From Peromyscus leucopus (lineage: Eukaryota > Chordata > Mammalia > Rodentia > Cricetidae), in the NCBI RefSeq assembly GCF_004664715.2, contig NC_051069.1, forward strand, positions 70,454,647 through 70,518,646: a DNA stretch of 64,000 nucleotides, given 5' to 3'. Positions 11,409-21,930 of the stretch are shown here, in pieces. The first letter of the stretch is position 1. Each line of letters begins with the position of its first letter. A model generated the notes under the pieces. That model was given only the letters and a program-made list of their open reading frames with translations. It had not been told where the DNA came from and ran no database searches. The position numbers and the translations under genes were made by a program.

Positions 11409-11885
11409 TGTAGATGTAACCATCTTATTAAATACGAAACACAGAGCTGATTCAGAGATGAAAGCCAAGAGGTCAGAGCAGTAGCTAAGAGCTGAGATTA
11501 AAAACCTTACCCTTCACTGCCACTGCTGTCCTACCTCTCCGCAAGAGAGCTACTTCCTGTGTGTTTGTCCTTTTTATTGACTTTTTATTCTGCCTTCTCA
11601 TTGGTTGTAAACCCAACCACATGACCTCCTCATAACTGCCTATCTGTACAGACCTCCAGGTCTTCTATGGTTGGTATTGAGATTAAAGGTGTGTGTCTCC
11701 TTGCTGGCTGTATACTTGAACACACAGAGATCCCCCTAGCTCTGCCTCCCAAGAGCTGGGATTAAAGGTATGTGCCACCAATGCCTGGCGCTGCTATGGC
11801 TTGCTATTAGCTCTGACCCCCAGGCAACTTTATTTATTAATATACAAATAAAATCACATTTCAGTACAAATAAAATATCACCATA
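11409..11885 (-). mobile_element. SINE-bearing LTR, family 'B', copy 2
   Basis: On the plus strand it runs from 'tgtagatgtaaccatctta' to 'aaataaaatatcaccata'. Candidate 6-bp TSD with one mismatch: ATCAAA (11403-11408) and AGCAAA (11886-11891). The copy keeps a well-preserved B1 head in its U3: on the plus strand 'gagctgggattaaaggtat' followed by 'gtgccaccaatgcctggc'. The conserved 'gccttctcattggttgtaa' and 'gagctacttcctgtgtgt' words match the other copies. Non-coding solo LTR. Confidence 0.78.
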
Positions 11886-12119
11886 AGCAAATTCTAAAAT
11901 ATATCTGTTGTTAGTACTCTGCCTTTGCAAAACTGTTTAAACCTCTTTACTTATTTATTTCTTTATCAGTGAAAGGAGATAGAATTCCTCAAAAGTGCTC
12001 TTTAGAGATGGCCCTGTCCTACTCTTGAAACCAGAGAATATTATGGGAGATGCAAAGTTACAAATTAAGGTTACATATGGAATTATGGTTGCTAATAAAG
12101 CAACTTTAAAGACAGGGAG

Positions 12120-12639
12120 TGTGGTGGTATTGTGTTCCCCAAAATATTGTGTACCTTAATAAACTTATCTGGGGTCAGAGAACAGAAAAGCCACTAGTTA
12201 GGCAGTGATAGCACATGCCTTTAATCCTAGCATTCCAGAGGCAGAAATCCATCTGAGATCTCTGTGAGTTCAAAGCTACATTGGAAACAGCCAGGCATGG
12301 TGACTCACGCCTTTAATCCCAGAAATCGAGCCTTTAATCCTAGGGAGTAATGGTAGAAAGCAGAAAAGCATATACGGCGTGACAATCAGAAACTAGAAGC
12401 ATTTGGCTGTTTAAGCATTTGGCTGGTTAAGCTTTTAGGCTTCTAGCAGCACTGTTCAGCTGAGACCCATTCTGGATGAGGACTCAGAGGCTTCCAGTCT
12501 GAGGAGACAAGATCAGCTGAGGATCCGGCGAGGTGAGGAAGCTGTGGCTTGTTCTGTCTCTCTGATCTACCAGCACTGACCCCAATAACTGGCCCCGGGT
12601 TTGATTTTATTAATAAGAACTTTTAAGATTCATGCTACA
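12120..12639 (+). mobile_element. SINE-bearing LTR, family 'C'
   Basis: A 520-bp LTR with a perfect 6-bp TSD AGGGAG (12114-12119 and 12640-12645). It starts 'tggtggtattgtgttcccc', has 'taataaacttatctggggt' near the start, and ends 'aagattcatgctaca'. It contains two B1-derived stretches, around 12205-12290 and 12295-12350, each with a 'cctttaatcc' core. It shares with family B the TG-GGTGGTATT start, the position of the B1 pieces and a TTAATAAG word near the 3' end, so the two families look related. Non-coding. Confidence 0.8.
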
Positions 12640-12834
12640 AGGGAGAAAACGGTTGTTCTGGTGAACGCAATGTTTATACAGCTTCTGAAGAGGAGGGTGA
12701 ATGGGGTGGTGACAATGACATGATATCCTATGATATCTCAACCCTTCCTTTGAGAGTGGAGGCAGGACTCCAGGATCGTGAAATAAAAAAAAAAAAATAG
12801 ACAGAGAAAGAAATAGTTTTCTACCTCAGAAAAC

Positions 12835-12875
<41 letters not shown>

Positions 12876-14424
12876 AGCCATCGTGACCAAGTAATTTTAG
12901 CTCATTAAAACTTTTCTGTTTCTGACCCCTGGTATGTCAGATAACAAATTTACACTTACTGATCTATTAAACTTGTGGTAATTTGTTAGACTTATCAGAA
13001 AATAACATGATTTTGAGGGAGATAAATAAGGCAATTTACTGGAAACCATTGGAAATTACCTTGAAATATTTTGCTATGATAAGCATACAGTAATAAGAGC
13101 AGTGTTTGACAGTGTGTGTTATGCATCCAGTAATATAGAAGAATGAAAAGTCTATACTTCCAGTTGTCTATAAAATTCTCTAGAGTAGACTCCATGTATT
13201 TTTTTCTATGTGAAATATTGCAGACGCCAACACTGTACATCTTTAAACCCTCCCTTCCTAGGAAAGTACCGCATTCTTGCTATCTCTTTAAGCATTTGTA
13301 GTGATAAAAATCACAAATAAAATACTTTTGTCGACAGTTTTCTTTGGCAAGATAAAGAGTAAATAAAATTTAACTTTTTAAAAAATCTCTTCATAGAGTT
13401 CTGGGGTGGATATGTACATGGAGCCTCTTTAACTATAAGCTAGAAGATAAAACCAACATCGACACTGGCAGAGGATTTCGAGAAATCTGAGCACTCAATG
13501 TTATTGCTAAGCAATGGAATCAAACAACTCTCAGCAATGCTATTTAGTGAATGTCTTCTCTATCTGATCCAGTTTGCCGCTAAAAGCAGTCTTACTGGAA
13601 TTTTTGCCAAGGCCAGCTGCCTTTTGTGATTGTCCACAGAGAGACTTTCTGTAGATTTCTTTAGACAACTTATTGGCCATCCATCAGCCATATTGGGCAC
13701 CTCCTTTAGCACTGTTTACTGGCTTTACTGTGCAGGTGGAGAGAGGACAAATGTAATCCACAATTTTTGAGACTCCATTCAGCAAGGCCCTTAATGTCTG
13801 TTGTCAGGTTAGGTTGTATTTAACAGGCATTTTCAAGGATAAACTGGCGAATTTTTAAAATGGTAAGTCAATTGAGAAATTCTTCCAAGAAAAATTAGGG
13901 AAGGGATACATATGGCCATAACAATGGTACAGTCATGGCAGTGTTTCAAAGAACATTCTGGTGTGACAATAATGTGACCTCCTTTTTTATGTGCCTTATG
14001 GATTTGCAATATGGTACATTTTTAGATCCAATTATGTTACTATTTTTTAATGTTCTGTGAAAATTCAGTACTGATGTTTAGATCCATAGTTCATAACCAA
14101 CAGAAATGCTAGCCATGAGGGACAGATAAGCAGAGTTGGAGCCAAAAGTAAAGGCGACATATATTGAGCAAGAAATAATGTGAATGATGGAGAGAAGAAT
14201 GTGGAGTCCACACAAAGAAAAAATTCCTTTTGAAAGTAACCAGGATATAATGGGGCCTTATGAAAAGATACATTTCTACAGGTGTTGGAAGAGGAATGGG
14301 ATAAAATTGTGTTTTGATACACTGAGCTACATAGCTTTAGATAACTCATTAACCAACTCTTGGTCCTGGCTTCTTTATGCAGGTAGGGAGAGTGATATTT
14401 ATAACTAATATACATTTTTGAAAA
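12640..14424. other. Unassigned DNA with a long poly(A) tract
   Basis: Contains an almost pure A run at 12837-12874 (38 bases), with a shorter A run at 12786-12797. No retrocopy body can be recognised upstream of either. The rest has no gene that I can support. A minus-strand 168-codon frame (14571 down to 14065) overlaps the L1 fragment that follows and has no recognised domain. Confidence 0.45.
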
Positions 14425-14590
14425 GTTATTTAATTTTGATAGTTTTAAATGTGCACAATGAAATTGATCATATGAACTTCCCATTACTCCCTTCCTTACT
14501 TTCTCTCCTATTTTCTTTTCCACATGCCCTTTCCCATTTGCATTTTCTTTTTTTATAATCCAATAAGTCAAGTTATTCTATATACTTTTT
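14425..14590 (-). mobile_element. Old L1 3' UTR fragment
   Basis: Antisense L1 3' UTR words: 'ttgatcatatgaacttccc', 'attactcccttccttac' and a 'ttataatccaataagtca' block equivalent to the 'cccactgag' junction at 3.2 kb. It supplies most of the low-complexity C-terminal half of the 168-codon frame, which argues against that frame being a gene. Confidence 0.5.
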
Positions 14591-14769
14591 TTTTTTTTTT
14601 TGGTTTTTTTTCGAGACAGGGTTTCTCTGTGTAGCTTTGCGCCTTTCCTGGAACTCGCTTTGGAGACCAGGCTGGCCTCGAACTCACAGAGATCCGCCTG
14701 CCTCTGCCTCCCAAGTGCTGGGATTAAAGGCGTGCGCCACCACCGCCCGGCTTATTCTATATACTTTTT
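14573..14769 (-). mobile_element. Young cricetid-type B1 with 18-bp TSD
   Basis: Full B1 on the minus strand (14591-14751), including its poly(T)-looking tail, with a perfect 18-bp duplication TTATTCTATATACTTTTT at 14573-14590 and 14752-14769. It reads 'gagacagggtttctctgtg', 'tagctttgcgcctttcctgg', 'caggctggcctcgaactc' and 'gggattaaaggcgtgcgcc'. It has few apparent changes and intact CpGs, so it is young. The 'gctttgcgcctttcctgg' segment marks it as a B1 type I associate with cricetid rodents. Confidence 0.93.
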
Positions 14770-15096
14770 AATGATACATTGCAAGTATTTTAACTTGTAC
14801 CCTTGTGAGAAAAGCCAAGCTCCTGTGCTTCCACTGAGCAAAGCTCTAATTTAGTGTTCAGACACTTAATGATCCAACAGGCAGAGCTATATTCAGGGAT
14901 ATACTTAGCCTGAGCATCAATCTGAGCAGGTTGCTTATTTAGACAATGCTGTACAGACTCTAGAGTCTTTTTCATACATATGGATCATGATCTCATGGAC
15001 ATAAAAAAAAAAACTTGCCATCTATAAACTCTAGAATAGGCCAAACTCCATTTGTTAAGTGATAAATATTTTTAAAGTAGTTTTCTTCTTCATACT

Positions 15097-15487
15097 TGTC
15101 CTGATTAGTTTTTATTGCCAACTTGAGACAACCTAGGGTCAACTGGGAAGAAAGACCATCAACTGAATAATTGTCCTGTGGCCATGTCTGTGAGTGATTG
15201 TTTTGATTTATGACTTACAAGGAAGAACCCACCCATCTGTGGGGAATACAATACTTGCACAGATGGTCCCAGGCAATAAAAGAAAGCTCATTGAGCATAA
15301 GCTTGTGTGAAAACCCAGTAAGAAGTGTTGCTCCATGGTTTCTACTTCAGGTTCTTGACTTTGATTCCAGCCTTAAATTCCTTCTGTGATAGATTATGAA
15401 CAGGAAGTGTTATCCACATAAACCCTTCCCTCCCAAAATTATGTTTGGTAATATGTTTATTACAGCAACAGAAAGGAAACTAGAAAT
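15097..15487 (+). mobile_element. ERVL-MaLR LTR (MTE/ORR1-like)
   Basis: LTR starting 'tgtcctgattagtttttat', then 'gccaacttgagacaac', 'ggaagaacccacccatctg', 'agctcattgagcataagc', 'gttgctccatggtttctac', 'ccacataaacccttccctc', and ending 'acagaaaggaaactagaa'. These steps follow the order I know for MaLR LTRs of this group, with a polyadenylation-like AATAAA at 15277. Solo, non-coding and moderately diverged. Confidence 0.75.
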
Positions 15488-15568
15488 AAACTTTATGATA
15501 AATAGCACTCAGATTGGCTAGTGTTTATTGGATGTTGTTTTTCCAATTACAAAGAAAAAAGTAGCAGC

Positions 15569-15627
15569 TTCTTCTTCTTCTTCTTCTTCTTCTTCTTCTT
15601 CTTCTTCTTCTTCTTCTTCTTCTTCTT
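15569..15627. repeat. (TTC)n microsatellite
   Basis: About 20 uninterrupted TTC/CTT units followed by a pyrimidine-rich run to about 15665. The 70-codon poly-Phe frame across it is a by-product of the repeat. Long pure GAA/TTC tracts can form triplexes. Confidence 0.97.
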
Positions 15628-15665
15628 TCTTCTCTTCCACTTCCTCTTTCTCTTCTTTTATTTTT

Positions 15666-16508
15666 ATTTTTTGCTTTATAGTGTCCAATTATTTTTAACA
15701 GGAGAACTACATCATGAATACATAGCCTTTTAGAGGCTTTATATCATTCCTTGTATATCACTATAAGGGTTGATCCTGAACATGAAGCTTGCCAATGGAC
15801 ATTTGCCCTGAAGTAGATATATGACAGTAGGTGCCGTGTCACAGTCTTGGTGTATTAGCTGCATTCAGATGGCTTTATCCCATTTAGTTATGCAAAATTC
15901 TTTGAGAATGTGAAACAGTTCTTCCTGATTTTCTTCATCAGTTTAAGATAAAGATGAGTAATATAAATTACATTGAACTCAGAGTTCTCAAGAATAAAGA
16001 ACAACCTCTCAATTTATTAGACAAGAAAGTTAAGGCAAATGACTTCAACATTTGGTTTTCACAGCATTAAAATTATGATGGTGGTGATGATGATGATGAT
16101 TGCTGATAATGATGTCTATTATAGACTTTTGCATACAAATCATACTTGAATGTTAATCTCAAAAAATTGAAAGTACAAAAATGGTAGTCAGAAGTAATGG
16201 AGAAAATGGGAAAGAGAGGAATAGGATGAGATTGATAGTGGATATTAAATTGCAGTTTGAAAGAACTGAGTTCTAGAATGTTCTTGCACTGTAGTCTGAA
16301 TATAGATAATGTCAATATTTACTTCACAATGTTTACTTCACAAATCAGGAATGAAAGACTCTCAATGGATTTTTTGTTTTAGTAGTGAAGTGATAAAATC
16401 TTGATAAAATCTTGAGGAGACACACACACATATAATTGAAATACTGCATAATGAATATATATATATATCAAAATAACAGGATGCCTAATAAATTATACAT
16501 TTTTGTGG
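15666..16508. other. Unassigned DNA with a (GAT)n tract
   Basis: No gene or element recognised. A short imperfect GAT repeat lies at 16076-16102 and a short (AT)n at 16457-16468. Confidence 0.4.
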
Positions 16509-16667
16509 GGTTTTTTGTTTTGTTTTTTGAGACAGAGGTTTTCTGTGTAGTCCTGGCTGTCCTGGAACACACTCTGTAGTCCAGGCTGCCATCAAACTCA
16601 CAGAGATCCTCCTGCCTTGGCCTCCCGAGTATTGGGATTAAAGACATGCACCATTACCTCACAACTA
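16509..16667 (-). mobile_element. B1 SINE
   Basis: Antisense B1 with its T-rich tail at the left: 'gagacagaggttttctgtg', 'gtagtcctggctgtcctgg', 'aactcacagagatcctcc' and 'tattgggattaaagacatg'. It uses the common muroid form, without the 'gctttgcgcctttcc' segment of the copy at 14.6 kb, so it belongs to a different B1 lineage. Confidence 0.88.
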
Positions 16668-17173
16668 GTTTTTTTATGTTTACTTTTACAAAGTAGATTT
16701 CAATTCAAAATAAGACTTATTTTGCAAGATCCTCATGATGATAAAGTAAGATAATATACACAGAGTTCCATGCTTAAGTACTGGCATATATAAATACCTT
16801 ACAATGGGTATTAATATTTATTATTACCTACTGCATGACATAGGAGTAGTCACATTTTAATATGAGGTTAAAATTCTGTCAGATTTATGCTTAAGGGACA
16901 TAGTGTGTATCATGTTGAAAGAGCAACTAACCCAGAGTCTGGCAGTATTGTAAGCACTAAGTCTGGAATTCAATGTGGTGAGTGCTCTGGGTAAAAAGCA
17001 TTGCTACAACATTTAAATGTCATTCATCTCCTCTGTATTGGGTTCCATTCTAAAGTCTGTAAAATGTGATAACATGAGTAGGAAGCAGGTTTTTAATTAA
17101 GATTTTGAGGGAAAACATCAGAAATATAAAAGCCTTCTAGTCCTAGATTCTGATACATACGTGGGTCTGGGTA

Positions 17174-18094
17174 TCCTAATAAGACTGTCCCCCCCCCAGT
17201 TTTCTGTTTTTTATTTTATAATTTAATTTAATTTTACATATCAGCCACGTATTCCCTTGTTCTCCCCGCTCCCGCCTCCCTCCTTCCCCCCAGCCCACCC
17301 CCCATTCCCATCTCCTCCAGGGCAAAGACTCCCCTGGGGATTGAGTTCAGCCTGGTAGATTCAGTACAGGCAGGTCCAGTCTCCTCCTCCCAGGCTGAGT
17401 CAAGTGTCCCTGCATAAGCCCCAGGTTCCAAACAGCTAGCTCATGTATGGAGAACAGGTCCCGGACCCACTGCCTGGATACCTCCCAAACAGTTCAAGCT
17501 AATCAACTGTCTCATTTATCCAGAGGGCCTGATCTAGTTGGGGCTCCTCAGCTACTGGTTCATAGTTCATGTGTTTCCATTCATTTGGCTATTTGTCCCT
17601 GTGCTTTTTCCAATCTTGATCTCAACAATTGTTGCTCATTCAAGCCCTCCTCTTTCTCGCCATTTGGACTCCTGGAGCTCCACCTGGGACCTGGCCGTGG
17701 ATCTCTCCATCTGGTTCCCTCAGTCATTGGATGAGATTTCTAGCACAACAATTAGGGTGTTTGGCCATCCTGTCACCAGAGTAGGTCAGTTCGGGCTTTC
17801 TCTCCACCATTGCCAGTAGTCTATTGTGGAGGTATCTTTGTAGATTTCTGTGGACCTCTTTAGCACTTTGCTTCTTCCTATTCTCATGTGGTCTTCATTT
17901 ATCATGATCTCTTATTTCTTGTTCTCCCTCTCTGTTCTTGATCCAGCTGGGATCTCCCGCTCCCCTAAGCTCTCTTTCCTTTGAACCTAGGCCTTCATTA
18001 CCCTCATGCACGTCCAGGTTGTTCATGTAGATCTCATCCATTTCTCTGTCATTGGGCCATCACTGTGTCTTTCTTAGGGTCCTGATAAGACTGT
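17174..18094 (-). mobile_element. 5'-truncated L1 3' UTR insertion with TSD
   Basis: Antisense L1 body at 17189-18079. The flanks are TCCTAATAAGACTGT (17174-17188) and TCCTGATAAGACTGT (18080-18094), a 15-bp duplication with one change. The sequence mirrors the 3' UTR at 9385-10240: C-rich tract at 17275-17310, 'cagagggcctgatctagttgg', 'gtgtttccattcatttggc' and 'gtgtttggccatcctgtca'. A pure run of nine Cs replaces most of the tail at the left junction. No ORF2 of note remains. The plus-strand 95- and 93-codon frames here are antisense shadows. Confidence 0.9.
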
Positions 18095-18595
18095 TTTGAT
18101 TCTGCAGTGCTGAACATTGTATAAGTTAGATGAGTAACAGCTGTCAAATCCTTTCCATTCATTGGAGCATTTTTGGATGAAACAAGGAAGGCAAATATCT
18201 TTGTGATTTAGAAAGAACAATAGTCTTTCAAGATAACCTGGGAATGCCATAGCAAGGGCACATAGGTCCAGAGCCACTGACACACCAAGAACCCCAAAAG
18301 AGACTACATAGCAATAGTTTACCATTTTATGACACATTGTCTGCTTCCCTCCTTTCCTTCAATAATCCCAATGTAAATGGAGTCTAAGTTCGAGAGATGG
18401 TTTAATATCACAGGGTTTCTGTTGCATGAACATTTGCAAGGCAATTCCTAATTCAAACTATCCCTAACTCAACTCACACTCACTTCATGAGTTTCTTTGA
18501 ACAAAATCCCTACAATGTGAATGTCTTCATGTGGAACCCTTTGCCATGAATGCACACACTGTACACATTGGCTCTGGAGCGCCCTTTGAGTACAT
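18095..18595. other. Unassigned DNA
   Basis: No gene or repeat recognised. The 87-codon minus-strand frame (18337-18074) has no recognisable features. Confidence 0.4.
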
Positions 18596-18710
18596 TGTTG
18601 AACCTTAGTTTATTTCAGCCCTTCTTCTCTAAAATGCAGGAAACATGTCACTCAGGCCTGGGTGAGGATTAAAGGTGCAGTACATTGAAAAGAGTGCCTG
18701 GAATACAGAG
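18596..18710 (+). mobile_element. MIR SINE fragment
   Basis: Ancient mammalian SINE. After a 'ttgaaccttagtttatttc' start come 'ctctaaaatgcaggaaac', 'gggtgaggattaaaggtgc' and 'aagagtgcctggaatac', which follow the MIR core order (cctcagttt, taaaatggg, gtgaggattaaatg, agtgcctggcac). Its presence indicates old DNA not replaced by younger insertions. Confidence 0.7.
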
Positions 18711-20382
18711 ACTTCCCAAAAGTTTTTTTGTTTTTTGTTTTTTTTTTTTTTTTTTTAATCATCATTCACATGACTTCATGACATCGAATTTAGTTTCTGG
18801 GCAGGAGGAAAAGGAAGAGTAGGAATAAGCTTGTGTCATAATGCTTCATAAGGCTAGGCTAGAAAGATAAATTTTTTTCTATGTAAGGTAATGATAATGA
18901 AGACAAACATGATATTACAACAACTGTTTTAAAATTCTTGTTGCTCTGTTATTGCATTTAATCAAAATCGGAAATACTTCCTCACATAATCCATCATGGG
19001 TCTTCTGACAAGTACCTCAGATCATCTATGACATGGAAGCTAATCCATGATGCAGAATCAATCCTTTAAGTCATCTGGTAAGAGCCTTTGCATCATAATA
19101 TCTGGATTTCCAGATCCTGTTACCTTTGTGTGCTCTTGCAGTTTTGTGCCAGAAGTACACCATTTGTTCCCAGAATGATATTCCTGGCATTCTAGGCCTC
19201 TGTAGACCAAGATGCAGAGGGAGGGCCATCATCCTAGAGCTCCCTGTCACCACACCTCTTCTAGAGTTTACATGAGCTTTCTATGGAGAATGGTTCAATT
19301 TAGATACATAGACAGTCCTTTCCTCCAAGTCAAATGATTTCCAGACTCACAATCCTAAGTAGGCAAAAGTCACCTCTTTTTCAGTAGTACATCAGTGAAG
19401 ATCCCTAGGATGACTGAAACCTGGAATGGCATACTATTTTGTAGTTTACTTCAGTTAAGTAGAATTCTTGGCTGTTAAGTAGAGAAACTCAGATACCATA
19501 TCAGCAATCTTAATATGACCTAGATGTTAACCATTTATACTGGAAAGACTATTGACACTTTTGAAGAGTTAGCATATCTCAGTCAATTCCTAGGCTCTTG
19601 AGCAGATAAACAGTTCAGAGAGAAATATGCTTATAAATATAACAAAAATAATCATTGGTCATGATTTTCCTGGTAATTATATTTATATCTACATACAATA
19701 AGACTTATTTAAACATATCTAACAAAAATTTTCTTCAAGATTACTATTTTTGTCTTCATCTTGCAATTTCATATTTACCTTGTTCTTCAACATGAGTTCA
19801 TTAGCTTGCTATCATTTAGTTGTTTATTTATTCTCTTATTGAGCAGATCTTTATATAGTCATTATGCATCAGGCACACGGTTAGCTCTAGTCCTGTAAAA
19901 ATGAACATAGAGATGTTCAGTTTAACAGAACTAAATACTAAGAAATAATCAAATCTAGGAAGAGAACAGATTTATGGCAGCAACAATTTCTTCCTTTAGC
20001 AGCAGCTGAATTGATGGGGGATTTTCTAACATTTGTTGAGATAAGTCTCAGTGTAGTTATTTCAGGGAAAGGACACTAACCATGGAATGTTCCATTCTAA
20101 GATCTAGTTTTCAGATTCTTAGAGGACCTGCCACTGATTTGAGATGGTAAGAGCAATTTCCAGTTACTTTCCACCTGGTTAAGAGAACCAGCATATTTGG
20201 GCTCTCCTTCAAGTTTCAGGGAACCTTGCACCAAATGGCCAGAGTCTTTTTCCATCAGGTTGGGCTGTGGCTTCATAATGTCCTCTGTGTCCCTAAGATT
20301 TTGAGATTCCAAGCATCCTTCTATGTGGGAGCTGCTTTTTAAAGGGACTACACATATATAATACCTTAATGTTTTGGCTTTT
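18711..20382. other. Unassigned DNA
   Basis: No gene or recognisable element apart from a T-rich run at 18725-18757. Minus-strand frames of 60 and 71 codons are not supported by any domain. Confidence 0.45.
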
Positions 20383-20576
20383 AAAAGTATCCACAGGGCT
20401 GGAGAGATGGCTCAGAGGATAAGAGCACTGGTTGCTCTTCTAAAGGTCCTGAGTTGAATTCCCAGCAACTACATGGTGGCTCACAACCATCTATAATGCA
20501 ATCTGGTGCCCTTTTCTGGCATGCAGGCAGAACACAGTATACATAAAAATAAGTAAATCTTTAAAAAAGTATCCAC
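20383..20576 (+). mobile_element. B2 SINE with TSD
   Basis: tRNA-derived B2, body 20395-20564. It reads 'gggctggagagatggctcag', 'gagcactggttgctcttc', 'ctgagttgaattcccagc' (A and B box regions), 'acatggtggctcacaacc' and an A-rich AATAAG-type tail. Perfect 12-bp TSD AAAAGTATCCAC at 20383-20394 and 20565-20576. Moderately young. Confidence 0.95.
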
Positions 20577-21657
20577 TTGACAACTTTATTTATTAATATT
20601 TAATTCTGTTAAAATGTCAAGCATGTGACTTGATCTCCCCACTAGATCTTGACAGAATTGATCAGGAATGGCCTTTCATATTCTCCACATCCTATAATCT
20701 CCCTGATGAAATTGTTACTAATGGTCATTGTGTCATATTTGATGAAGTGGTACAGGTGAAGAGACTAGTGAACATTCTTAGTATATGACATTTCATATCA
20801 ATAAAATGATTAATGTAGACAGTTCACATTTTTAAGTACAGAAATCAATGGCATTTTCTGAATGAGCTAGCTCCTCTCAGGACAGACAGACACTCTGACA
20901 TGGACTATCGACATGCTGAAGAATATCTTCAAGTCTCCAGAAAAGGGAATTGCACTAAAACACGGGGCAGGAGGCATTCTCTAACTTGCCACTGGTCTCA
21001 TTCATGATGTATGTAGTGACATGAATGTGAAAATACATGAGAGCTTCAGAAAGAAACGCAGTTTATAAATGGAAGAAAAAATAGATGGTGTCAAACACCA
21101 TCCTCAGGTATCCTATATGATATGAATGTGCCTGGTAGATTCTCAGAAACAAAGACTTATAGACTAACATAATTAAATGGGATTTTAAAATATATATGGT
21201 TTTATATTGAAAAATAAATGCTCAGTAGATAAGGAATGGGCTTTAGACAGTTAAAATTTTGAACCCTGAAACTCCTAGTAGTAACTTCCTATACAGAGGC
21301 AAATGTAAACAAGTTCAATAATATGCTACAATCATTATACCAGGAATAACTAATAAGTATGAATGGGTCTATGATACAATACAATTATAGTTTAATCTAT
21401 AATGTACTATTCTTACTTTTCTGCATTAATCTAGTAGAACTAATCATAGTAAGGATTGCCAAGCCCTATATTAGACAGAGAAGGTCACACAGATCTACTG
21501 TCTATGATGAAAGAAGGAGGCTGAGCTTTTCGAGAGAACTAGAGAATTAGAACAATCTGTCAAAATGTTTGGTAAGTGGAGACCTACATACAATAGGGAT
21601 AGCAATGACTTTACACAGTTAGTTACTTCCTTATTTACATTAAAACACTTAATATAG
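20577..21657. other. Unassigned DNA
   Basis: AT-rich. A 63-codon plus-strand frame (21359-21550) with a hydrophobic N-terminal half and an Arg-rich C-terminal half has no homology I know of and is probably by chance. Confidence 0.4.
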
Positions 21658-21930
21658 GGATTAAGGAGATAGTTTAGTCAGTGAAGTTGTTACTCCACAG
21701 ACATGAGGATCTCTGACTTCAGATTCGCTTCACACAGAAAAAATCCAGGCATGACATGCATGGTCTTGCAGTTATAATCCCAGCATTGAGGTTTCAAAGA
21801 CAGGCAGACCTCTGGAGCTTTACTGGCCTGGCAGTCTAGCTAAATCAGTGAGCTCCAGGTTCAATGAGATAACAGATTTCAAACCACTGAGCCTGATACC
21901 TGGAAAAATAGTAAATGTTCAATAATTGAG
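21658..21930 (+). mobile_element. B4 SINE, followed by a MIR/L2-like tail
   Basis: Composite SINE: tRNA-like head 'agtttagtcagtgaagttg' and 'acatgaggatctctgactt', then the B1-like half 'agttataatcccagcattg', 'gcctggcagtctagctaa' and 'gagctccaggttcaatgag'. The next stretch, 'gatacctggaaaaatagta' and 'atgttcaataattgag', resembles the 3' end of an ancient MIR or LINE2. Confidence 0.65.

Noticed and set aside
12837..12874. Retrocopy ending in the 38-base poly(A)
   Set aside because: The sequence before it is another A-rich stretch after a solo LTR; no body or TSD can be found.
14065..14571. 168-codon minus-strand open frame, longest in the window
   Set aside because: Half of it lies in an antisense L1 3' UTR fragment, there is no recognisable domain, and no promoter or splice context supports it.
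15521..15733. Poly-Phe protein frame
   Set aside because: Product of the (TTC)n tract.
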